Source: Loripinus fragilis
Lineage: Eukaryota > Mollusca > Bivalvia > Lucinida > Lucinidae
Length of the DNA: 64,000 bases
Direction: 5' to 3'
Assembly: GCA_964019695.1 (NCBI GenBank)
Contig: OZ026515.1
Location: forward strand, 134,474,549-134,538,548
The notes under the pieces are model-generated. The model was given only the letters and a program-made list of their open reading frames with translations. It was not told the DNA's origin and did not search any database. Made by a program: the position numbers and the translations under genes. Shown one piece after another: positions 1 through 11,300 of this stretch (the stretch's first letter is position 1; every line of letters begins with the position of its first letter).

Positions 1-2009
1 AAATTATAACAATGCTTTAGTGGTTTTATATGTAGCTACATATTGGCTTGCATTGCCATTTATCAGCCTATTCAATAATGTTTCAGTTATTTCCAACTGT
101 GTCCAGTGATTTTTTTACCTGCGCGTCCTGCGTCTCAGACACATGATTCTCACAAAGGACGCATGATTTTAAACCATGTGAATCCCGCAGGACGCATTAA
201 AAATTGTGGCGAAAAGTCTGCATTTAAAAATTTGCAACTTTCGTTTTGAACGGTTTTTTTTTACTTGCGCACCGTGTCTTGAATAATATTGGTAAAAACC
301 GGTACCGAAATACTCCCCAACAGTTGAGCGATCATTACTTCCCTTAAGAAACATGTGTTTTCAGATATTCACGGGGAGTTTACTGGTAAAAGCCAGTGCC
401 GATAAACCAGTACCGACCAAAAATGAAGCATTGGAATAATGCGTTTTACCCGCAAGTTTAAACACCCTTTCCATAATGCCCCTCCAAAATGAACACAGCA
501 TGCTTTCATGAGAAGATTATGTCTCCAAAAATAGACCCTAAACAGCCCAAACTGGTGTTCTTAGCAAGAGGCCCAACTTAGAAATAAACGAATGGCATGG
601 CATTAGAGTCTGACATTTCCGAGGAATATTAAATTGTCTTCTACCGACCAGGTATGTGCCATTTAGTACTCTATTTTCCAAAAATCTATCATTCTGGAGA
701 AGAGGGTGCTCTGATTACATTTGTTTATATTCAAATCAGACACCCCTCCCACTCTTCTCCCTCTGTCTTTGTCCAACACTTTTGAAGGCCAAGGTTATTG
801 TGGTTGGGGGGTGAACAGAACAGGCCAGCACCTAAAGACAACCCCTGCTCGATTTTTCTTTAAGTGTGGACTTATTTTTTTTTAGGGGGGGAAGGGCTGG
901 TGGGGCTTTTTTTTTTAGAAAATTACCATTACCCATTTGATTTGCAGGTTGGCCCCCTTTTGGGAACACAGGGGGAGGGGGGGGAGAGAGTTGGCCCCTT
1001 CTAGACAAATCCTAGAATCAACTCTGCAAATAGAATTGTTAAAGTATTACTGCAGGCTCATGAAGTACGGGGACTGTACTGTGAACAGATGGTATTAACA
1101 AAAATTAATATGGTATCATCACCGTATGTCCAAGGGCTCAGTAACTTCCAGCAGTACACTTGTAGGCATGCAGAGTTAGATGAACACAAGCTAATGGCCT
1201 GGGCTCTAAAAATTATTTTACATGACAAAGTAAGCTTGCTCTTTATTGTATAAGTAAGTATGACAGTGTCTTGTTTCTCAAATTGGCTTGTATGAATGGG
1301 TCGGATTTGTATGGATACATAAAATTTATGATTCAAAGTGGGCCCCATATGGGATGCAGAACTTCGAGTTTGGGATGCAAAGAATTTTGGCCTAGTGAGT
1401 CCCGGGACTCATAGAAACAAATTTGTAAAAAAATCACTGTGTGTCACAAAAATGGTGACCCAAAAGAAAGGCCATTATTCATAGACCTATAAAAGCAGCT
1501 TGGATTGCATCGTAAGCTGCACAATTTGATGCCTTCAACAAGATAATCATCTGCTGTTATCTCTAAAGGACATTTTATAGATGAGCAAATACTGGTCTAT
1601 CTATCCCAGGTGTATTGCACCAACAGTACAAAAATGGGTACTGAAAGGGTATTTTCATACTAACAAAAACTAAGTTATTTATTTTTACAAGATATCAGAG
1701 CAGTAAAATATCATTCTCCGCCAAAATTTAAATCTGGTTAGGGTTTTGCTATTTCTATGCGCATGCAAACTTTCAGTGTAAAATAATTTGTAAAATTTTA
1801 AAAACAAAAAACTGTGTTCCATTTGAGGTGCACTACTACATTAGTCCTTTTGTACTTAAAAACGTTAAATGTGTATTTTGGCAAACGGTGACCTAGATGC
1901 AATTCCACATAATTTAGCATTTCATTGGGGTCTACACTGTTTGTTAAAATAAATACAGTCTTCAAAGTCTGAACTGCATCATAATTTGAAAATTCTAGCC
2001 TGTGACCTC
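1..2009. other. UCHL5 intron or upstream DNA
   Basis: No UCHL5 exon or other coding exon is recognisable here on either strand. There is an imperfect inverted repeat of GCGTCCTGCG / CGCAGGACGC at about 121-205 and several poly-G and poly-T runs near 820-985. The short open frames at 169-354 and 1058-1348 on the minus strand have no recognisable motifs. Confidence 0.5.
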
Positions 2010-2233
2010 TTAACCCTTAATGCGCTAATTGCAACAAAAGTCGTCTGCTTTTCTTGTCTGCTGAAATGTTTAAGAAGCCTCTATGGCAAACAGTGTGGGC
2101 CCAGATCAGACTGCTCCAAGCTGTTTGCTTCTATACTTAATTCGTCAGTTATAATAGGCAATCATTTGCAGCTGACCACTTCAGCAGACGACATTTTCAG
2201 ATGCATTTTTTCCCTTGGCGCTTTAAGGGTTAA
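2010..2233 (+). mobile_element. MITE with TTAACCCTTAA..GCGC termini, copy 1
   Basis: Ends are TTAACCCTTAATGCGC and GGCGCTTTAAGGGTTAA, an imperfect terminal inverted repeat. Inside are TCGTCTGCTTTTC / GCAGACGACATTTTC sub-terminal repeats and a central GCAAACAGTG hairpin (2086-2129). The hairpin tip is deleted compared with the opposite-orientation copy at 56018-56260. It is non-coding; the small frame across it is a by-product. Confidence 0.7.
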
Positions 2234-2325
2234 TATATACAATGAACCACCACGTTATTTATTAAACCAGATCGAAGAATCCATCATTATGAAAAGGGTG
2301 AATAACTAGACTGCTCTTTTTCCAG

Positions 2326-2392
2326 GTGCTATTCCTGCGGAAAGTGATTGGTTAGACCATGTTAAACCTGTCCTTGAGAAGAGGATGCAAAA
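2326..2392 (+). CDS. UCHL5: UCHL5 exon: end of catalytic domain
   Basis: The acceptor is a pyrimidine-rich tract ending in CAG at 2325 and the donor is GTAGGT from 2393. The 67-nt exon starts with two bases finishing a Gly codon and ends two bases into a Lys codon. It encodes [17 protein letters not shown], which matches the DW..AVRPVIEKRIQK stretch of UCH37 enzymes. It is too short to appear as an open frame of its own. No UCHL5 exon was found in 1-2325, so the preceding exon (with the catalytic Asp region) should lie to the left. Confidence 0.87.
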
Positions 2393-5300
2393 GTAGGTTT
2401 GTTTTCTTGACTTGGTTTAAATATTTACCCTTGTCTCGCCAAATTTTTTTTAGAGTTGTAACTTGAGGAAAAGAGATAAAATACGAGCCTTTATTGAGTA
2501 TTTTATAGCTTTTTCGCAATATGTCTAATAAATTAATACAGGAGCACAAATACCATATGACACTAAAATTACATAGAGGATCTTACATGGGTGTTCATGT
2601 TGTATTGAATTTATTAAACAAGTTGGGGAAAAGAGATAAAATGCGAGGCTTGCCGAGCATTTTGTCTCTTTTAAGCAACAAGTTTAAAATTTCAATAATA
2701 CAAGAGCACGAATGTAAGATTCTATTTATCATATGACATCAAGATTACTTTGCCGTAAATATGTTATAATTTTGTCATTTTGTTGTGATGGATGGCATAA
2801 CGTGTCCCGAAAATCTATAAACCACTAGTGCTTTAGCGATTTTATTGCACCCCGTTATTTAACTCCCAGGCGCAATGTCATATGATAAATTGAAATAGCA
2901 ATTTGGGAATGAAAACAGTATGCTTTTGCCATATATATGCAACTTTGTTATGGGCATCATTCTATAATTTTACCAAATAATTAATACACTTGCGTATTAT
3001 GTTGTTATAGTGACAATTGGTTTATTTCCAATTAAAGGCCCAAGAAAGGCAGCAACCCATCCATTGATTAATTATCAATAAGAAAGACAAAAATAAACTA
3101 AAATCACTTCTAGACAAGATTTCATATGAGAAAAAATGGATTCTGTAAATGTTTTAAACCCTCTTACAAGTCCATTGACAAACTGTGTAATTCCAGGTCA
3201 GAAGCTGCAAAATGCCAACAGCCCTTGATAAATATCTTTTTGAAATTCAATCAGGTGGCATCTATATTTTATTGGCAAGTGTGTTTTACCTCGAAACCCA
3301 ACAAATAGAACCCTTGTGCTTTGATGATCCTTGGAAGTGGCTAAATGAGATGCTTTCATTAAATACAAGCAGCTTTTTCTTCAGCATAATAAGGTTTAAG
3401 TTGAGTATATAGTATGGTTAAGATTCTGGTTAGCTCATTTCTCTCAGATTGCTACTCCTGTTTCAGATACAGCGGAGATGAGATACATTTCAATCTAATG
3501 GCAATAGTATCAGATAGGAAAATGTGCTATGAGAAGAAATTAAAAGAATTAACAGCAAAATCAGAGGTGAGGATATAAAAACACGCAAAGTAATCCTTCT
3601 CAACTCGTGGTGCCAAATCTAGTATATTAAATTGTAAACTAGCCTAGGAACATTCTTATCGCTGTTTAGCTATACCCAATATTTACACAATTATGACATT
3701 CGTCTCTTTTTACAGTAAAAATGGCGAAACATTGATGAAAAAGCCCCAGAGCAATCAAATACCAATATTATCTGGAAACTCAACTTAAAATACTGCGTTG
3801 AAGGTTGGAAGAATCATAGACGACTTGATAAATACGTTGGATTTTAGACATAAGTCAGAAGTAGGGGTCTCAGATATACTTAGCAGTATTGTGTCAGTGA
3901 CCTTTACCTCCTAGTCTTGTCTGTTGATAACCTTTGCAAACAGTTTGGACCCAGATCAGACCCAACAAAATGTCAAGCCTGATATGGGTCCAAACTGTTT
4001 GACACTCTGATTGTATTCCTGAAAGAGTTTTTCAATAAAGTTGATTTTGAAAAAAATTGGCTGACGACAAAAAACACATGAAAAATTACCCAGGAGGCAA
4101 AGAGCACAAATGTAAGGCTTAAATGAAATATATGTGTGGTTCCTGTTGCCTACCTACCCTAATTTTTTTAACCCTACCCTAAACATTAAAATGGTCTTTC
4201 GAGAAAAAATACCTAAAATGGGCACTTTTTCAGATTTTGTCACTATTTTCTTTGTTAAATGTTATAACAAAATTTAATAATTTCCCTACCTACCTACCCT
4301 AAATTTTGTTGGTATGCAACAGGAACCACACATATATTTCATTTAGGCCTAATAAATCTTTTCTAGTGTCAGATGAACTGGAAAGGGGTTCAACTTTTTT
4401 CCCTAGTGGCCACTTTTGTCCTCTGTTGGTAACCTTTGAAAACATTTTGGACCCAGATCAGAACCAACAAAATGTTGGGCCTGATCTGGATCGAAACTCT
4501 TTGGAAATCTGATGGTATTCCTGAAAGATATTTTTGAAAAGTTGAGAAAAATCTGTAGTTGTTAAATGGCATGCAAAATTACCCAGCATCCAGAGTTTTA
4601 AAAGAAAAGTCATAAAAATGGTGATACCCATTCATACCAAAAGAAATGTTTCATCTGGCTTACTTGTCATATATTGTGATCGTCCATTATTCATCATAAG
4701 TAGTTTGCCTTTAAAGCACTTAGAAAAAATGCATCTAAAAATGTTCTCTGCCTCAGTCATATGTTGCATCTAGCTATTTGCTAACATTAATGACTAATTT
4801 AAATATAGAGGCAAACAGTGTGGACCATGATCAGACTGCTCCTACAGGAGCAGTCTGATCTGGGTCTACACTGTTTGTCAAATAGGCTCTAGACAACAAA
4901 ACAGAAGAAAGCATTTGTTGTGATTGGCACTTTAAGGATTAGAATTAACTATTTGCAGCACAGGAGTAGTGGCAAATAGTGTAAAATCTGATCGGGAGCC
5001 ATCTGATCTGGATGAACCTGTTTGCCAGGCATATTTCTCCTCCAAACATTAAGAATAAATGAGCTGCAACATGGGATTTCCAACAATGTGGTATTTGCGA
5101 TCAGCAAAGCCTCAGATCAGCCTGAGCATACGCGCAGTCTGATCAGAGCCTTTGCTAGTCGTTTGAATATTCTATGACTGTAAGGCTACTGACCGAACAT
5201 CATTTGGAGTTTTTCAGCTTAAAAGGAGGCTGCACAGGCTTGTCTGAGTCTACATTTGTCGAAATGCCACATTGTTGGAAATCGCATGTCGCGGCTCAAA

Positions 5301-8300
5301 TGTGGTTCTTTACTTGATTAGATAAGAAGGTAGATTAGAAGGCGCATGGATTTGAGATCTAATTTATTTCTTTGTTTTAGACAAGTGGAATGGAGACTGA
5401 TCTGATACACTCACAGATTAGTCAACTACAGATGTTCATAAAAGATGAAGAAAGAAAAATGAAAAAATACAAAGTAAGTTGTTCTGACTAAACACATGGT
5501 TTTCCTTGGCTCTAGACTCTGCGATAGATTCTTTGCATTCTTGGGAACCCAAAATACAGCCAATTAATGATTGTATATAATATTTGAACGCAAAAATTCT
5601 GGACCTACTTAATGTGCATAGCCATTTGAGCCGTGACATGAGATTTCCAACAATGTGCTATGTGCGAATAGCAAAGGCTCAGACCAGCCTGCTCATACGC
5701 GCAGACTGATCAGAGCCTTTGCTAGTCGCTTAAATATTCTATGACTGTTAAGCTACTGGATGAACATCATTTCGAGTTTCTAAGCTTAAAGGGAGGCTGC
5801 ACATGCTTGTCTTAGTCTACACCAGACAAAATGCCACATTGTTGGAAATCACATACCACAGCTCATTTAAGCTTTATTCATTAGCAAATTTTTGAGTTGC
5901 ACCTATACATGAAACACATAATGAAGAAGCCAGCTGATCACAGTGTTTTCCACAAGCGCCAGCGGCGGTCAATTTCACCTGTCACTTGGAGCTGAAGAGC
6001 TGGCTATTTTACTGCATAACATAGCTATTCTACTTATTTTCAGGAATGAAACTCATACAATAAAGGCTTAAGCATCGGCTTAACTTCAACAGCTAAACTG
6101 TCTTCTGTAAATCTTCAGGAAAACACTGTGATCAGGATCCACACTGTTTTGCTTCCCCATGGTGAATTTGTATCAATAATTTAATTGCACCACTGGCTCG
6201 ACTTGAAATCAGAAATTCATATAGACAATCAGGCCTCTGGTTAAAAGAGTGTATCCCAAAAATAAATTTTCTTACTTCTTAGCGAAAACATATGTTGTGG
6301 GTACTCAAAAGAACAGTCTCAAAGAGACAGATCTTTTGAGCATCCAAAACATATGTTTATACTGATCGGTAAGAAAATATTTACAATTTTACGCTCAAAG
6401 GTTTAGTTTATCTAAACCTATGGACAGTGTAAACAATCAAATAAACAGTGTAATCAATCCATATAATGCTCAGTGTGTGCCTAAAGGAGCATATGCATTT
6501 ATTAGGTTAAAAGAGGCAATACTATAAATCAATTTCAATTTTCATTTAGCTTGAAAATGTGAGAAGAAAACACAACTACCTCCCTTTCATCATGGAACTT
6601 CTAAAAGTGTTAGCAGAACAAGGCCAGTTATTACCTCTAGTAGAAAAGGTAAGAAAACTAAATAGAGGATATTACTTGAGTGCTCATGTTTTATTGAATA
6701 TATTAAACGAGTTGGGGAAAAGAGATAAAATGCGAGGCTTGCAGAGCATTTTATCTTTTTCGCAACGAGTTTAATAAATTCAATAAAACAAGAGCACGAA
6801 TGTTAGATTCTATTTATCATATGGCATTAAAATTACTTTGAAATCTCATTTCTGCCGTAAAAACGTTATTCTTTTGTTATTATATATGCAACATTGTTAT
6901 GGACTTCATAACATTTCCCGTAAATCTTTAAACCAGTTAGTGGTTTATCGATTTTATTGCATGGTGTTATTTCACTCTCAGACGCGACGTCATATGATAA
7001 TTTACTGTCAACATAAATTTGGGATTATAATTTCAAGTTTAGCAGCCACCATGGCTGACTGTTAAATCCACTCACGTTTTAAACCAGGATCACAGGTTTG
7101 ATTCTTATTTTTTCCAGTCTGTCAGATGTGACTATAAGCCAAAGGCATATGACCTTCACTTAGTGTGGGGCACAAAACATACGCAAATAATCTCAAGATA
7201 AAAAGGTGACTTTATGATAACAGGCAGTTTAAGCGCTGAAAAGTCATGGACAGATTCCAGTGTCTTTAACAAAATAAGCCTATTATTTTAGAAACATGCT
7301 TAGTTCATAAACAAGACAAAGGGAATGCTGGTACTTCTTGCAGTAACAGCTGATTTTGCTGCATTACATATGGGCCTCGTCACGAGAAAGCCTGTCTTCG
7401 GGGTTTCCGTCAAAGTGAGATTCAAACCAGCCTGCTCAGCTACAGAGACTAGCTAGAAAATTGAAATTTCGCTTGTGTCAAGCTTGGATATGGTACTTTC
7501 TAAAATGCAAATAACAAAGGCGCTGATCAGACTGTGCAGTCTGGTCTGCGCCTGTGTTGTTCGCAAACCCCTGAAGACAGGTTTTCTCGCGTCGAGGCAT
7601 ATATGGGTCAGCACACGCGACAACATGGTCCTTATCACAATGGCATTCATCAGAGATTTTCCTAGGCCTGATTTGGGACCGAATATCGGCACCTTCCCAA
7701 TTCAAAAATGAGTAAAAACTTCCAAAAATGGTGTATATTATTCCCAATTTCTTAGTTCTATATCTTGGTAAAAATTTCATGAAAATCCTAACAAAAATAG
7801 CAAAGTTACTGTCACATGAAATTTTGCATAAAAATGTGAATGAAAACATGTTTTCATTCACATTTTTATGCAAATTTTCATGATTTTATGAAGGGCAATT
7901 AAGGTAACAAATGCTAAATACACTGCTCATTTCTTTTATGTGTTTAACCCATTTTAGTTTGCATCAAATTTTCCCAATTTAGATGGTCCAAATGCTTTTT
8001 TCCCAAATTTAACATGCCCCTGGCCCCGACTTCAGAAAGGTAGGAAAATTCATGTTCATGTGCATCTATCTAGTGGAGCTAAAACCTTAATTTTGGGCCT
8101 GATTTTCATTCCAACTTTGTGTGCAAGCAGCCTAGGCTCTGATGAGTCTGCACAAGCTCATCCCCATAGACTCTTCCAGGTGAGCGATCGTTGCCCATTG
8201 GGCTACTTGTTTTATTTCTCAACCAAAACATATGTTGTGGGTACTCAAAAGAACCATCTCAATGAGACGGTTCTTTTGAGCACGCAAAACACATGTTTAA

Positions 8301-11300
8301 ATTGATGGATCAGTAAATAATCACAATTTTCAGTCGAAAAAATTGGCTTAACTGGCCCTATGTAATAATATCGAATTTGCATTCATGTGCATCCATCTAG
8401 TGGAGCTAGAGACCTAAATTTTGGGCCTGATTTTCATTCCAACAAGGACGTGACTGAGAAATCTAGCCAGGGCTGCCACCACTATGGACTCCTGGGCTCT
8501 GTCCATGGCTTGAACACGACTAACCCGACCTAGGTTTCGTCTATAAGAAGACTCTTCAGGGGTTTCCTGCTATGTTTTGGACTCTGTGGTCGTGAGTCCA
8601 ATGATGCTTGAACAGCAATCATTCGTGCTTTATATAGTTGTGGGAAGCGGCTCCAAAAGCGGCTCAAGGCTCCCAAAAACGGCTCCTGGAGCCGTTTTCA
8701 AAGTGAGGCTACATGGCTCCCTGGCAACAGGCCAAAAAACGGCTCCTGGCTTCCAAAAGTGGCTTGGGAAGCCGCCTCAAAGGTGAGGCGGTATGCTCCC
8801 AAAAACGGCACAAAATCTGCTCACCAGCTTCAGAAACCAGCTCAGGGGCTGCACCTACGACCTGTCTTTTCTTTGCAGTAGTATTTGCAGGGTGGGGCCA
8901 TGCTTCTGGAGTGTATTCCTGGGGGTTGGCGGGCTGTGTCCGGCCCCCATCTTACCAGTTCCCATGACAATATAAACGCCTATTGTAACCCAAAATAGGA
9001 GGCCTACAGACACATAAACAACGTTTACAATCATCTAAGACTGTCACGTTAGGTTTATGATGGACAACATTGCTGAACTCCCCGGCATGTGGATAAATTA
9101 TTTGGGGCCAAGGTGAGTATTCACCGTTTGGGGAATTCTATTTGGAGTATGAAAGATGTCGTCTGCAATTAATCTGGGAAGACGTCCGTGAGTGAACAAT
9201 AAGAAGAAAGTGACTGAGGGGTGGTCGTCTTGATCCAAACTCATCTTGACCCATTTAAGCGATTGTAGCTGCTTAGTACATTTGGCATTTTACGTCTGTT
9301 GACGTAATGGTAGCTAAGCAGTCTCTTCTTGCTCATTAGGGCTGTGGATCGTTAGGTAAGTGGCGATCCGATCTGATCCACGATTCATGAGTTACGATTC
9401 ACAGATCGAATTGCGAGTCACTGGTTAAAAAAAAGTAAGATGAAACATCTATTGTTGGATCTATTTACATAGTAAATCAGCCCTTTCTGTTAAACCAGAA
9501 GTACCACATGTATACAGCTAGATATCAAAGAAGATAAGACTACATTTCCACTCACGACTGTCAAGGCATGCAGCACACTTTGTAAATTTGATTTTATACC
9601 TTACTAAACTCTGACAGAAGTGTGCTGATTTCAGTATAAGGCCCTTTTCCTTTGTCCTGAAGTTCACACATAGACAACATGACCTGGGTCACGTAGGCCT
9701 AATCAGCTGTCACCTTGTCGGCAAGAGAAAAGTTCAAAGAAAAAAAGAACCCTTTGAAATTTATTTGATAATTGACATTTGATGATTTTTTTGGCTCTGT
9801 TATTAGTACATGTACCAATGTTGTTGTTGATGTGTGTGTGTTTAAAAAAATAGATTGGAATATATTATCGGCTGATTTTGGAATACTTTGAGGATTTTAA
9901 TTACCGATAAAGGATGTCACTAACCTGCAAGAAACAAAGGTATTTGAATAAGAGATATTATCAATTAGAACCGTAGTCATAGTGAAAAATTTCAATGGAC
10001 CATTTTGCGAAAAACTTCTTGTTTCAGTAACAAAAAAGGTTGAAAAAAAAAAAAAAAAAAAAAGATCGCGATCCAACGATTTCGGCAGTGACGAATATTC
10101 ATACTCGATTTTATATTCAGATCCGTGAATATCCGAGTACTCGGATACTCGCAGCAGCCCTATTGCTCATGTTGGTTGTTGGCCACGAAAGTATAGGAGA
10201 CTGAAACTTTCGTGGACAGAGACATGCTGCTTATGCCTGCTGTACTGGAGAAGCGCATGCTAATGTATGGGGTTTCTCGTTTTTGACAACTGGGTGGCAG
10301 GTCCTGACCAGACTGAAGTGGTAAATGTACAAGGACGTGACTGAGAAATCTAGCCAGGGCTGCCACCACTATGGACTCCTGGGCTCTGTCCATGGCTTGA
10401 ACACGACTAACCCGACCTAGGTTTCGTCTATAAGAAGACTCTTCAGTGGTGGCAGCCCTGGCTAGATTTCTCAGTCACGTCCTTGTACATTTACCACTTC
10501 AGTCTGGTCAGGACCTGCCACCCAGTTGTCAAAAACGAGAAACCCCATACATTAGCATGCGCTTCTCCAGTACAGCAGGCATAAGCAGCATGTCTCTGTT
10601 CACGAAAGTTTCAGTCTCCTATACTTTCGTGGCCAACAACCAACATGAGCAAGAAGAGACTGCTTAGCTACCATTACGTCAACAGACGTAAAATGCCAAA
10701 TGTACTAAGCAGCTACAACACTTAAATGGGTCAAGATGAGTTTGGATCAAGACGACCACCCCTCAGTCACTTTCTTCTGATTTTCATTCCTACTTTGTGT
10801 GTGCAAGCAGCCAGTGCACTGATGGTCTACACAGGCTCATCTCCACAGACTCTTCCAGGTGAGCGATCATTGCCCATTGGGCTACTTGTTTTATTTCTCA
10901 ACCAAAACATATGTTTTGGGTACTCAAAAGAACCGTCTCAATGAGACCCAATACAGATGTTTAATCTGATGGATAAGTAAATAATCGCAATATACACTGA
11001 GAAAATATGCTTAACTAGCCCTATGTTATCACAGTTGCATTCATGTGCATCCATCTAATGCAGCTAGAGACCCTAAATTTTGGCCTGAGCCTTCATTTTT
11101 TTTCCTACTTTGTGTGTGCAAGCAGCCTAGGTTCTGATGAGTCTACACAAGCTCATCTCCACAGACTCTTCAAAGACCTTGCTGGTCACCTATGTGATAA
11201 GTAACAAAACCTCATGTGCTTACTCATCATTTTATAAACAGGCTAAAGAGAAAGCTGCTAAACGAAAAGAAGAGAAAGAAAAGGTTAAAGCTGGTAAATG

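Larger units (their letters stand above)
8444..10778. mobile_element. Fold-back cassette with 15-bp target duplication
   Basis: The 2,335-bp insert is flanked by GATTTTCATTCCAAC (8429-8443) and GATTTTCATTCCTAC (10779-10793), a 15-bp duplication with one difference. It consists of segment S (8444-8559), a GC-richer unique part (8560-9201), a left arm (9202-9336 plus 10170-10370), and a loop inside a second copy of S (10331-10446). A right arm (10445-10778) is the reverse complement of the left. The left arm carries the hAT-like insertion at 9337-10161. I recognise no protein; small frames in the unique part have no known motif. Confidence 0.8.
8045..11175 (+). repeat. Tandem repeat of about 335 bp, split by a cassette
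   Basis: A unit starting near CATTCATGTGCATCCATCTAG, with CTGATTTTCATTCC, a GTGCAAGCAGCC stretch and the AACATATGTT hairpin, occurs at about 8045-8382. It occurs again at 8383-8443 continuing at 10779-11035, and partly at 11036-11175. The second unit is interrupted by the fold-back cassette. Confidence 0.75.

Noticed and set aside
2521..2736. 71-residue frame, similar to frames at 6559-6774 and 55639-55833
   Set aside because: The similar peptides arise from three copies of a hairpin MITE. The 6559 frame also begins inside a true UCHL5 exon.
3713..3850. Possible extra UCHL5 exon after a TTTTACAG site
   Set aside because: The flanking exons already join in phase and match the family without it; the peptide shows no similarity.
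8577..8967. Overlapping frames in the fold-back cassette as a gene
   Set aside because: Low-complexity GGCTCC repeats and no domain; the two frames disagree and neither is repeated in the inverted arms.
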